A program made the position numbers and the translations under genes. From Novosphingobium sp. ZN18A2 (GTDB lineage Bacteria > Pseudomonadota > Alphaproteobacteria > Sphingomonadales > Sphingomonadaceae), in assembly GCF_036784765.1 (NCBI RefSeq), contig NZ_CP136651.1, positions 1,178,001 to 1,242,000 of the forward strand: a stretch of DNA of 64,000 nt, given 5' to 3'. How positions within the stretch are numbered: position 1 is the stretch's first letter; every line of letters starts with the position of its first letter. The notes under the pieces were generated by a model that did no database searches, was not told where the DNA came from, and saw only the letters and a list, made by a program, of their open reading frames with translations. This document shows, in pieces, positions 16,445 through 24,065 of this stretch.

Positions 16445-16789
16445 ATGCACAATAACCAAGATAGCCAGGCCCGTTCGGCCGAGATCCTGGCGGAAGCAAT
16501 CCACCGCAAGCAGATTGTCGAAGCGACCTATAACGCGGCGTCGCTGAAGCTCGCCCCGCATCAACTCTTTCTGCGCAACGACGCACTCTATGTCGCGGCG
16601 CTCAATCCGCAAAAGTCGAGGCGGGTCGACGAAGAGCCCGCTTTGGGGGTCTTCAAACTTGCCGGCCTTTCGGGCGTTGCGCTTACCGACCAGCCTTTCA
16701 GCCCGGTCTCGTCGTTTGGCGAGAAGGCATCGCGGCCGGAAGACTTGCTTCTGGCCAGTATCGACCTGGCCGGCGTCGACGAAAGCTGA
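16445..16789 (+). CDS. Small WYL-like domain protein, function unknown
   Basis: 114 residues from the ATG at 16445. The central part (about 15-60: LAEAIHRKQIVEATYNAASLKL, HQLFLRNDALYVAALN, positions approximate) has the strand pattern of a WYL domain, a ligand- or nucleic-acid-sensing SH3-like fold usually fused to a helix-turn-helix. No DNA-binding domain is attached here. The remainder (DEEPALGVFKLAGLSGVAL) fits WYL proteins too. It stands alone, 150 bp after soxR and 156 bp before the LuxR-type gene. WYL is a low-confidence fold guess; the coding call is firmer. Confidence 0.6.
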   Translation: MHNNQDSQARSAEILAEAIHRKQIVEATYNAASLKLAPHQLFLRNDALYVAALNPQKSRRVDEEPALGVFKLAGLSGVALTDQPFSPVSSFGEKASRPEDLLLASIDLAGVDES

Positions 16790-16819
16790 AGGGTTCGGTC
16801 GCTCCGCTTCAAGAGTTGA

Positions 16820-16908
16820 GAACGGAAATCATGACCGTTCCGGACAATTGAATTGGGACATTTTGCTGACGAATGGTTCAAAATGGAATAGTTCCCTGTA
16901 GGTGGAAC
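16820..16908. promoter_or_regulatory. Palindrome pair upstream of the LuxR-type operon
   Basis: GAACGG-N9-CCGTTC (16820-16840) and GTTCC-N8-GGAAC (16891-16908) are perfect dyads in an unusually AT-rich 150-bp gap directly before the HTH gene at 16946. They are plausible autoregulatory operators. No confident -35/-10 pair was found. Confidence 0.35.
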
Positions 16909-16945
16909 AAGTTGCTTAAAGCGGAATCGGAATTCCACCAGGGTC

Positions 16946-17497
16946 ATGAACGACATCGCGAACCCGCAATCGCTGCTCGATGAGCTGACCGAAAAGCAAC
17001 GCGAGGTTCTCGACCTTCTCATTCAGCACAAGACGTCCAAGGAAATTTCCCGCGACCTTGGCATTTCGCCGCACACCGTCGACCAGCGGATCATGCTGGC
17101 GCGCGCCAAGATGAAAGTGGGTTCGCGCAACGAAGTGGCCCAGATCTACAGCCGCCTGCTTACCGGCGCCGACCGCGATGACGCCCGGCTGCCGGCATAC
17201 GGACAAACCGTATATCAATTTTCGGATGTCGCGGATTCCGCTCTGCCGCATCACACCGTTGGCCGGGAAGGCGGGGCAGGCAAGGCCCAGGCCCGGTCGG
17301 AACCTGCGATCGGCGCCGGCTTTGGAGCCGGGGCCGACAGGGATCGATACTATCACGTCCTCCCGGAAATGTTCGACGGCCCTCACGGGACGTTGCTGCG
17401 CCTTGGTGCCATGGCGCTGATCTCGATCCTGGTGATCCTGGTCGGCCTGGGCGGGCTCAGCATGTTCGCCCAGCTTTCGATGATGTTCGATCGTTAG
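16946..17497 (+). CDS. LuxR-type HTH protein with C-terminal membrane anchor
   Basis: 183 residues. Residues about 12-70 are a LuxR/GerE helix-turn-helix (LTEKQREVLDLLIQHKTSKEIS, then LGISPHTVDQRIMLARAKM; described in pieces). The middle is a Gly/Ala-rich linker. Residues about 150-178 form one hydrophobic helix (LGAMALISILVILVGLGGL), so the DNA-binding domain would be tethered to the inner membrane with the HTH in the cytoplasm. There is no receiver or autoinducer domain. It heads a tight four-gene cluster with a helical protein, a four-helix membrane protein and a winged-helix protein. Function unknown; a membrane-held regulator is inference. Confidence 0.85.
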   Translation: MNDIANPQSLLDELTEKQREVLDLLIQHKTSKEISRDLGISPHTVDQRIMLARAKMKVGSRNEVAQIYSRLLTGADRDDARLPAYGQTVYQFSDVADSALPHHTVGREGGAGKAQARSEPAIGAGFGAGADRDRYYHVLPEMFDGPHGTLLRLGAMALISILVILVGLGGLSMFAQLSMMFDR

Positions 17498-17562
17498 GCA
17501 AAAGCCGGATGTTTCCTCCACCTGACGATCGAGGACGGCGCAAGCCGGCCGGGAGGACCACG

Positions 17563-17886
17563 ATGACGATGCCCATGGATGCCGCAAAGCAGCGGATCGC
17601 TCGCAACCTTTACGAAGCGGAAGCCGCGCTGGACCTGGCCCTGATGCGGCAGTCGCAACTTCTCACCACCATCGTGGAGGCCCGGCACGAAACCGCCGTG
17701 GCGCCGTTTACCGGCCAGGAGGCGATCGTCCGTCTTGCCAGGGGGCTCCAGTCGACGCTGTCGGCGGAAGGCGATCTTGCCCGCGTCCATCGTCGCTTGC
17801 AGGGCATCGGCCGCGAACTGTGCGGCGATGACGGTGGCGATACGCCGATCAAGGGCCTGGAAGAAGCCGCGGCGCTTGCTGCCTGA
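17563..17886 (+). CDS. Hypothetical helical protein in the LuxR-type cluster
   Basis: 107 residues, predicted all-helical and probably soluble, with a short acidic C-terminal end (GDDGGDTPIKGLEEAAALAA). Start chosen at the ATG 6 nt after GGGAGGA. I recognise no family. Its heptad-like stretches (LYEAEAALDLALMRQSQLL, ARGLQSTLSAEGDLARVH) suggest an oligomeric helical bundle. It sits 65 bp after the membrane-anchored HTH gene and 26 bp before a membrane protein, so a role together with them is likely. Confidence 0.65.
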   Translation: MTMPMDAAKQRIARNLYEAEAALDLALMRQSQLLTTIVEARHETAVAPFTGQEAIVRLARGLQSTLSAEGDLARVHRRLQGIGRELCGDDGGDTPIKGLEEAAALAA

Positions 17887-17912
17887 ACGGGGACGGGCAA
17901 TGAAGGAAGCAG

Positions 17913-18359
17913 ATGTACGAACCGTGGGTGACGCTGACGCTATCCATTTCGATGGGGGTGTGCGCGGCATATCGCGGCGGAGAGCCGGAACGGCTGGCCG
18001 CACTTCTCCTTATCACCAGCATCGTCGCATACAGCGCAAGCCGTATCCTGTTCGGCGATCCGGGATACTATACGGTCTATCCGGGCGGCATGATCATCGA
18101 TTTCTGGCTGCTCGTGGCGCTGGTCTGGGTTGCGCTTCGGGCCAATCGGGGATGGCCGCTGGTCGTCGGCGCCTTACAGATCGTGATCATGCTGGGGCAC
18201 ATTTCGAAACTTGTGGATTCCTATGCCGCGCGCAAGGCCTATTGGGCGATGACGCATTTGCCGTTTGTCGTGCAGATGGCGGTCGTTATCGCGGGATGCT
18301 GGGCGCACGACCGAAGGCGGCGGCGGATCGGGCAATACCTGCCGTGGCGACCGGCCTGA
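17913..18359 (+). CDS. Hypothetical four-helix integral membrane protein
   Basis: 148 residues with about four hydrophobic helices (near 5-20, 30-47, 60-78 and 85-100, plus one near 118-132), an Arg-rich C-terminal tail (HDRRRRRIG) that should lie in the cytoplasm, and aromatic loop residues (GDPGYYTVYPGG). No family recognised. Ends 13 bp before the winged-helix gene and follows the helical protein closely, so it belongs to the same operon. A membrane partner for the anchored HTH protein is a reasonable but untested idea. Confidence 0.7.
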   Translation: MYEPWVTLTLSISMGVCAAYRGGEPERLAALLLITSIVAYSASRILFGDPGYYTVYPGGMIIDFWLLVALVWVALRANRGWPLVVGALQIVIMLGHISKLVDSYAARKAYWAMTHLPFVVQMAVVIAGCWAHDRRRRRIGQYLPWRPA

Positions 18360-18372
18360 AGGAGCGGATGGC

Positions 18373-18924
18373 ATGATCCGGATGCAAGGCAACCATACCC
18401 GCACGCGCCTTTTGCCGGGGGCCGAAGGCGGGCCGGATGGGCGGTTGGCGCAAGCGGAAGCCGATTCCGCGCTGCGCTGGGCGCGCGAGATCTATACCGA
18501 GCGTCGCCGGCGCGACCGTTTCTTTCCGACCGACCTGTTCGGCGAACCCAGCTGGGATATCCTGCTCGACCTGTTCATCGCCTCTCGCGAGAGCCGCCGT
18601 GTGCCGACCACCAGCGCCTGCATCGGCGCGCACGTTCCGCCGACAACCGCGCTGCGCTGGCTGCGCATCCTCGAATCGCGGGGACTGGTCGAGCGCGAGG
18701 GCGACCGCAGCGATGGACGGCGCACATTCGTGCGCCTTTCGACCCAGGGGCTGAAGATAATGGAGGAATTCGTTCTTTCGACGAAGACGGCGTTGCTGCG
18801 CGGTGCCCTTGGCGACACGATGGACGGCGGCCAGGCCGACGGGGCCGAGGCAGGACAACGCGGCAACGGACACGCCAACGGTCATGGTAGCGCGAACGGG
18901 GGAAGCGCGAAGGGGGCGGCCTGA
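18373..18924 (+). CDS. Winged-helix (MarR-like) DNA-binding protein
   Basis: 183 residues. Residues about 45-140 fit a winged helix of MarR type: SWDILLDLFIAS, TSACIGAHVPPTTALRWL (recognition helix), then the wing LVEREGDRSDGRRTFVRLS. The last 30 residues are a Gly/Asn/Ala/His-rich low-complexity tail. Start from the ATG at 18373 after AAGGAG. Last gene of the LuxR-type cluster, 13 bp after the membrane protein. Two different DNA-binding proteins in one four-gene operon is unusual. Ligand and targets unknown. Confidence 0.75.
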   Translation: MIRMQGNHTRTRLLPGAEGGPDGRLAQAEADSALRWAREIYTERRRRDRFFPTDLFGEPSWDILLDLFIASRESRRVPTTSACIGAHVPPTTALRWLRILESRGLVEREGDRSDGRRTFVRLSTQGLKIMEEFVLSTKTALLRGALGDTMDGGQADGAEAGQRGNGHANGHGSANGGSAKGAA

Positions 18925-18965
18925 TCGCGCACATTCCGGGGCAGCCGTACGGAATCCGCGATCGT

Positions 18966-19433
18966 TCAGTCCCTCCGCATCGTCTCTCCCCGCGTCGCTT
19001 CCCCTCGCAACGTCAGGGCGTCGGCCGCTTCGATCACCGATGCCAGCGCGGTCCGCTCGCCGGGTGGCAATCGATGCCGGTCGGGCAGGAAGGCGTTGGC
19101 CCTGGCCACAAGCTCTGCCGCATCGATAATCGTGGCCAGCGCGGCCTGCTCGTCGGCGGTCAGGCCGGTCCAGTCGGGCAGGAAGGCGCGCGCGGCGGCC
19201 AGCAGGTTGCCCGGCGCGCTGGCAAGCTCGCTGCGATATTCCTCAAGCGTTGAACAGCCGTCGATCGCCGACCAGTCGATCCCGCCCGGACCGGGGCGCT
19301 GGTGGAATGACCACAGCGCGCCGATTGCCCGGTCGACTGCCGCGCGCATCTGGTCGCCCACCGCGTCGTGCGGGCCGGGGGCGCCGGAATTCCGCAAGCA
19401 TTCCTGTTGCCGTTTTGCGTTCGCGGAGGCCAT
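18966..19433 (-). CDS. Hypothetical protein with an internal tandem repeat
   Basis: 155 residues. The C-terminal half holds two copies of a roughly 30-residue unit: ARAFLPDWTGLTADEQAALA and NAFLPDRHRLPPGERTALAS, each followed by an IIDAAE/VIEAAD helix. The N-terminal part has WSFHQRPGPGGIDWS. No family recognised. It is transcribed away from ligAB across a 220-bp intergenic region that contains an FNR-like box. Codon use looks like its neighbours. It could be a small helical binding protein. Confidence 0.55.
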   Translation of the reverse strand: MASANAKRQQECLRNSGAPGPHDAVGDQMRAAVDRAIGALWSFHQRPGPGGIDWSAIDGCSTLEEYRSELASAPGNLLAAARAFLPDWTGLTADEQAALATIIDAAELVARANAFLPDRHRLPPGERTALASVIEAADALTLRGEATRGETMRRD

Positions 19434-19500
19434 CGCCGTCCGGTTTTAGGCAAAACGGCAAGGCCGTCCCACTCCGCAAGAATACCTATTTGCCGCATGG

Positions 19501-19548
19501 CCGGCCTGTTCTCGGCCGGATTGATATGGGTCAATGTGATTGTAAGCG
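19501..19548. promoter_or_regulatory. FNR/FixK-like box and palindrome in the ligAB upstream region
   Basis: TTGAT-ATGG-GTCAA (19521-19534) differs from the FNR/FixK consensus TTGAT-N4-ATCAA at one base. It is preceded by CCGGCC-N7-GGCCGG (19501-19519). The region is shared by the divergent hypothetical gene and ligA. The target gene is uncertain, because no strong -10 sits at the ideal distance on either side. Confidence 0.5.
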
Positions 19549-19653
19549 ACACATACGAATATCCCTTCCGCAACGACCCGCGCGGCGCGAGTCGGTGAAA
19601 GCGATGCCGACCCGGCGACAGAGCCGGACACGGCAATGGGAAGGAAGGAAGCC

Positions 19654-20052
19654 GTGATAAACGAGACGCATGAGGCCCACCAGGCGCGGCAGAAAATGCG
19701 GCGCTCGATCCCCGGCACGTCGCTGTTCGACGGCGATCTTGCCAGCAAGGGGTTCGAACTCAACGCGATGTGCTTTTCGTTCAACGACGAAGCGAACCGC
19801 AAGGCCTTCGCCAGCGACGAGGCGGCCTACATGGACAAGTTCAATCTTACGCCGGCGCAGCGCAAGGCGGTGGAAGACCGCAACGTGCTGGCCATGATCG
19901 AGGCGGGCGGCAACATCTATTACCTTGCGAAACTCGCCGGCATCTATGGCCTCAATGTGCAGGATGTGGGCGCGCTCCAGACGGGCATGAGCGTGGACGA
20001 TTTCAAGGCGATGCTGCTCGCCCAGGCGGTCGACAAGAAGGGGATGGCATGA
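19654..20052 (+). CDS. ligA: Protocatechuate 4,5-dioxygenase-type alpha subunit (LigA-like)
   Basis: 132 residues from a GTG, chosen because a strong AAGGAAGG lies just upstream; an ATG at 19636 lacks such a site. The LigA pattern is clear: IPGTSLFDGDLASKGFELN, then FNLTPAQRKAVEDRN and IEAGGNIYYLAKLAG. LigA is the small helical subunit that caps the beta subunit active site in type II extradiol dioxygenases. It overlaps ligB by 4 bp (ATGA). No other 4,5-cleavage pathway genes (ligC, ligI, ligJ, ligK) are near, so protocatechuate as substrate is only a default; gallate or another catechol carboxylate is possible. Confidence 0.88.
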   Translation: MINETHEAHQARQKMRRSIPGTSLFDGDLASKGFELNAMCFSFNDEANRKAFASDEAAYMDKFNLTPAQRKAVEDRNVLAMIEAGGNIYYLAKLAGIYGLNVQDVGALQTGMSVDDFKAMLLAQAVDKKGMA

Positions 20053-20894
20053 TGGCCCGGATAACAGGCGGTTATTTCACCAGTCACGTGCCCGCCATCG
20101 GCGGCGCAATCGTGCGCGGCGACCAGCAAGACCCTTACTGGAAGCCGTTCTTCGATGGTTTCCCGCCCATCCGTGAATGGATGGGCAAGCAGAAACCCGA
20201 TGTCGCCGTGGTGTTCTATAACGATCACGGGCTCAACTTCTTCCTCGACAAGATGCCGACCTTTGCGGTCGGCGCGGCGGCGGAATACCAGAATGCGGAC
20301 GAGGGCTGGGGCCTGCCGGTTTACAAGCCATTCGCCGGGCACCCCGCGCTTTCGTGGCACGTGATCGACGAGCTGGTTTCAAGCGAGTTCGACATCACCA
20401 TGTGCCAGAAGATGCTGGTCGACCACGCGCTTTCGATCCCGTTCGAACTGGCCTGGCCCGATGCGGATGCATGGCCGGTCAAGCTGGTGCCCATCGCGAT
20501 CAACACCGTGCAGTATCCGTTGCCCAGCCCGAAACGCGTGCTTGCGCTGGGCCGGGCGGTCAACCGCGCCTTGCGGTCATGGCAAGGTGACGAGAAAATC
20601 GTGGTTGTCGGCACCGGAGGCCTTTCGCATCAGCTCGACGGCGAAAGGGCGGGGTTCATAAACCCGGAATACGACAAGTTCTGCCTCGATAACCTTGCCG
20701 CCGATCCCGACGCGTTGACCGTCCATTCGGTGGAGCAGGTGGCAGAGCTTTCGGGCACGCAAGGGGTGGAAATCCTGAACTGGATTGCCGCGCGCGGCGC
20801 GCTGGGCGACATTTCGCTTCAGGAAGTGACGCGCAACTATCACATCCCCATCAGCAATACGGCGGCGGCCAGCCTTGTGCTGGAACCGGCCTGA
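20049..20894 (+). CDS. ligB: Type II extradiol dioxygenase beta subunit (LigB-like)
   Basis: 281 residues, catalytic subunit. The Fe(II) ligands known from Sphingobium LigB are all in place: His13 (TSHVPA), His60 (YNDHGLN) and Glu241 (QGVEILN). The catalytic histidine is His194 (GGLSHQL). It opens a catechol ring next to the hydroxyls using O2. The protein is about 20 residues shorter than SYK-6 LigB at the C-terminus. ATG at 20052 is an alternative start. Coupled to ligA; downstream is an unrelated lipocalin. Active by residue check; exact aromatic substrate unknown. Confidence 0.9.
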   Translation: MMARITGGYFTSHVPAIGGAIVRGDQQDPYWKPFFDGFPPIREWMGKQKPDVAVVFYNDHGLNFFLDKMPTFAVGAAAEYQNADEGWGLPVYKPFAGHPALSWHVIDELVSSEFDITMCQKMLVDHALSIPFELAWPDADAWPVKLVPIAINTVQYPLPSPKRVLALGRAVNRALRSWQGDEKIVVVGTGGLSHQLDGERAGFINPEYDKFCLDNLAADPDALTVHSVEQVAELSGTQGVEILNWIAARGALGDISLQEVTRNYHIPISNTAAASLVLEPA

Positions 20895-21002
20895 CGGGAA
20901 TCCGCCGCACCGCACTAATGCGGTGCGGCGGGCCATTTCGCGGACGCAGGGATCGCACGCGCGAAGCCGGGAACCGTTCGCCTTTATGCGCGTAAATCGG
21001 GC

Positions 21003-21554
21003 ATGAGCAAGGCAACACGCGCCCTTGGCCTCGCGGCCGGTCTTGGCGCGGCGGCATATGCCGCCAGGGCGCTGTCGCGCCGTCACCCGGTCGGCAATCC
21101 GTCGGTCCCGGAGCCACGGAAGCCTGTCGATATAGACCGCTATCTTGGCAAATGGTTCGAAATCGCGCGATACGAACAGGCGTTCGAGAAGGGCTGCATG
21201 GCGTCCACCGCCGAATACCGGCGGTTGCCGGACGGCGGGATCAAGGTCATCAACACCTGCCGCAAGCCGGACCTGCAGCCGCGCGTCGTCACCGGCAAGG
21301 CGCGCGTGGTCGACAGTGAAACCAATGCCAAGCTGAAGGTCAGCTTCCTGGGTCCGCTATTCACCGGCGATTACTGGGTGCTGGACCATTGCGACGATTA
21401 CGAATGGGCCATCGTGGGCGAACCGTCCGGGCGCTTCCTGTGGCTGCTTTCGCGAAAGCAGGTGCTGCCGTGGGAAAGGGCCGAGGCGCTGTATGACCGG
21501 GCCGAGGCGCTGGGTTACGATACCGGCCTTCTGGTGCGCACGGTCCAGCCCTGA
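21003..21554 (+). CDS. blc: Bacterial lipocalin (Blc family)
   Basis: 183 residues. The N-terminus (about 1-25) is a hydrophobic signal or anchor without a clear lipobox cysteine, unlike E. coli Blc. Lipocalin motifs follow: GKWFEIARYEQAFEKGC (GxW block), NTCRKPDLQPRVVTGKA, then GDYWVLDHCDDYEWAIVG and FLWLLSR. It should fold as an eight-stranded barrel that binds lipids, often lysophospholipids, in the envelope. Lies 108 bp after ligB and converges on the TonB receptor gene. An isolated gene; a link to ligAB is not evident. Confidence 0.9.
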   Translation: MSKATRALGLAAGLGAAAYAARALSRRHPVGNPSVPEPRKPVDIDRYLGKWFEIARYEQAFEKGCMASTAEYRRLPDGGIKVINTCRKPDLQPRVVTGKARVVDSETNAKLKVSFLGPLFTGDYWVLDHCDDYEWAIVGEPSGRFLWLLSRKQVLPWERAEALYDRAEALGYDTGLLVRTVQP

Positions 21555-21601
21555 TTCCAGAGCGTTTTCAGACCAGTAGGGATTATTCGATGTTGCGTTG
21601 A

Positions 21602-21662
21602 CCGGCGCGCTTTTTCGCGCCGGAACGCGTGGGGACGGAGAGCGGCTTCGCCCTCCGTCCCC
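21602..21662. terminator. Two hairpins between convergent lipocalin and TonB receptor genes
   Basis: CCGGCGCG-CTTTTT-CGCGCCGG (21602-21623) and GGGGACGGAG...CTCCGTCCCC (21631-21662, 10-bp stem, 12-nt loop). The genes on both sides end here. T-tracts are weak outside the first loop, so these may act as transcript ends with or without Rho. Confidence 0.6.
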
Positions 21663-21677
21663 GGCATTTGCCGATGC

Positions 21678-24065
21678 TTACCAGCTGAGGCCCGCGCGGA
21701 CGTAAAGGAAGCGTCCGTTGAAGCCGAACGGCGAGAAGAACGGGAAGGCGACAACGCCCGAACCGTTCCGCGAAGCCGGCACCTGGTCGGGATAGACGTC
21801 GAACAGGTTGTTGACGCCCAGGGCCAGGTTCAGCCCCTTTCCGGCGCCGTAGCGGGCTTCGAGGTCGGTGATGGCGTGCTTGCCGACATAGTTGTCGTTC
21901 ACAGCCGTCGTGCCGGGCTGGATCACGTTGCCGTAATAGGTAACGCGCGCCGTCGCGCCCAGCATGCCCTTCTTCCACACGATCGAACCCGTGACCTTTT
22001 CTCCCGGCGTGCCCACTTCCATCGCAAGCACGCGGCTGCGCGCGAACAGCGTCGGTGCCGGGTCGAGCGTCGAGGTGGTGGTCGGGACGTGGGTCACTTC
22101 AACCTGGTTGACGTTGCCGGCAACCGACAGGTCGAAAGTACCGGCAGAGGCGGTGTTCACGCGGTAGTTCGCCACCACGTCGATGCCCTTGCTGGTCGAA
22201 GCGAGGCCGTTGATGAAGAAGCGGGCCGCCTTCACGTTATACGGTGCCAGCAGCGCCGCCACGTCCGGGCTGAACGTGCCCTGGATATTCTCCGACAGGC
22301 CCAGCTGGTCGCGAACGTGGATCCAGTAGCCGTCCACCGTCATGTTGAATCCGCCCGAACGGACAACGAAGCCGGCGGACAGGTTGGTGGACTTTTCGGG
22401 TTCGAGCGGAAGCCCGCCCAGCGCGGCGGCAACCGGCGCAACCGACGGGAACTGGCCGGTCAGGATCACGTTGCCGTCCTGCACGACGGACGCGATCGAC
22501 GTGAAGTATTCCTGCTGCAACGACGGCGCGCGGAAACCGGTGGACGCGGTGCCGCGGATCGCGAACGAAGGCGAGAAATCGTAACGGGCCGAAACCTTGC
22601 CGGTCGCGGTCGTTCCGAAGTCCGAATAGTCTTCGCCGCGACCTGCGATGCCCAGCATGAACTTGTCGGTCACCTGCGCTTCAAGATCGAGGTAGATCGA
22701 TCCGTTGCGGCGATGCCGCGACACATTGTTGTTCGGCGAGAAGCCGGGGAAGCCCTGTGCGCCGCTGCCCGAATAGCTGGCGAGTTCGCCGGCTTCGATC
22801 TTGTAGCCTTCGCTGCGTCCTTCGATACCGAAGGCGACGTTGAGCGACTGGAACACGTCGAACTTCTGCGAGACGTCTACACCGCCGACCCACTGGTCAT
22901 AGGTGAGCGCGCCGTCATAGAAGTTGAGCGGCGTGGCGGTGCCCAGCGAATAGTTGGCCGAGTTCAGCGTGTTGAACTTGATCTTGTTGCGGCCATAGCT
23001 GACGTTGATGTCCACGTTCCAGCCGCCCAGGTCTCCGCGCAGGCCGCCGGTCGCGGTCAGGTCGGATGACTTGGTGTTGATCAACGGCAGGAAACCGTCC
23101 GGATAGATCGAGCTTACGCCGCCGCCGGCCGCCGAAGACGGTGTGCGCGGGAACGCGGCCGACTTGGTGTCGCGATACTGGTATCCGGCCCAGCCATACA
23201 GTTCCCAGCTATCGCCCACCGGCTTACCGGCGTTGGCATAGACGGTGTAGCTGTCCACTTCGGGATCGCCGAAGCGGCTGTCCACCTTCGGAGACGCCAG
23301 GCGCGGGTCAAGGTCGCCGCGGCTGGTGGGGTTGCGGTGCGTGTATTCGCCCGACAGCGTAAGGAAGCCGTCGCTGCCAAGGCCGATGCCCTGCCAGCCT
23401 GCCGCCGTAACGGAGCTTTCGCCGGTCACGTGGCGGCTGGTGCGGGCGGTGTCCACCTGTGTGTCATAAAAACCATAGGTGACGGTCGCGCCGCCGCCGG
23501 AGCGCGCTTCGCGCAGGCGCAGGTTGACGACGCCGGCAATCGCGTCCGATCCGTATTGCGCCGAAGCGCCGTCGCGCAGCACTTCGATGGACTGCAGCGC
23601 GGTGGACGGAATGGTGTTGAGGTCGACCGCGGCCGATCCGCGCCCGACCGAACCGTTGACGTTGAGCAGCGCGGAGGTGTGCGCGCGAACGCCGTTGATC
23701 AGGACCAGCGTCTGGTCGGGCGAGAGGCCACGCAGCGTGGCGGGGCGAATGGCGTCGGTGCCGTCCGTAACGGACGGGCGGGGGAAGTCGATGGAAGGCG
23801 TTACCGTGGCCAGCGCGGTTGCGAGCTCGGTCGTGCCCTGTTCCTTCAGAGTCTGCACGCTGATGACGTCGACCGGAGCGGCAGTGTCGAGCGCGGTGCG
23901 CTGCAGGCGCGTGCCGGTAACGACGATCGGGGCGGTATCCTCGGCATTTGCCGGTGCGTTGGCGCCCGTTGCGTCCTGCGCGAAAGCGGCCTGTGCGACG
24001 ACAAGGCTGCCCAGCGATGCGCCGACCAGCATTCCTGCACGGCTCAGAACGGTAAGTCTCTTCAT
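21678..24065 (-). CDS. TonB-dependent outer-membrane receptor
   Basis: 795 residues. Signal peptide MKRLTVLSRAGMLVGASLGS.. cut near AFA-QD, then a TonB-box-like APIVVTGTR, a plug domain (about 50-165 with VLINGVRAH and IEVLRDGASAQYGSDAIAG), and a long 22-strand barrel ending in aromatic W (VRAGLSW). Start at 24065: GAGGG lies 8 nt upstream; the longer frame is untranslated leader. Such receptors import siderophores, vitamins or, in sphingomonads, aromatic or plant compounds. No Fur box or B12 riboswitch was seen upstream, which argues mildly against iron or cobalamin. Proximity to ligAB suggests an aromatic ligand, but this is speculation. Confidence 0.93.
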   Translation of the reverse strand: MKRLTVLSRAGMLVGASLGSLVVAQAAFAQDATGANAPANAEDTAPIVVTGTRLQRTALDTAAPVDVISVQTLKEQGTTELATALATVTPSIDFPRPSVTDGTDAIRPATLRGLSPDQTLVLINGVRAHTSALLNVNGSVGRGSAAVDLNTIPSTALQSIEVLRDGASAQYGSDAIAGVVNLRLREARSGGGATVTYGFYDTQVDTARTSRHVTGESSVTAAGWQGIGLGSDGFLTLSGEYTHRNPTSRGDLDPRLASPKVDSRFGDPEVDSYTVYANAGKPVGDSWELYGWAGYQYRDTKSAAFPRTPSSAAGGGVSSIYPDGFLPLINTKSSDLTATGGLRGDLGGWNVDINVSYGRNKIKFNTLNSANYSLGTATPLNFYDGALTYDQWVGGVDVSQKFDVFQSLNVAFGIEGRSEGYKIEAGELASYSGSGAQGFPGFSPNNNVSRHRRNGSIYLDLEAQVTDKFMLGIAGRGEDYSDFGTTATGKVSARYDFSPSFAIRGTASTGFRAPSLQQEYFTSIASVVQDGNVILTGQFPSVAPVAAALGGLPLEPEKSTNLSAGFVVRSGGFNMTVDGYWIHVRDQLGLSENIQGTFSPDVAALLAPYNVKAARFFINGLASTSKGIDVVANYRVNTASAGTFDLSVAGNVNQVEVTHVPTTTSTLDPAPTLFARSRVLAMEVGTPGEKVTGSIVWKKGMLGATARVTYYGNVIQPGTTAVNDNYVGKHAITDLEARYGAGKGLNLALGVNNLFDVYPDQVPASRNGSGVVAFPFFSPFGFNGRFLYVRAGLSW

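Noticed and set aside
20960..21003. General-stress (EcfG-type) promoter GGAAC...CGTA before the lipocalin gene
   Set aside because: The -10 is off consensus (CGTA for CGTT) and the leader would be only about 10 nt without an SD.
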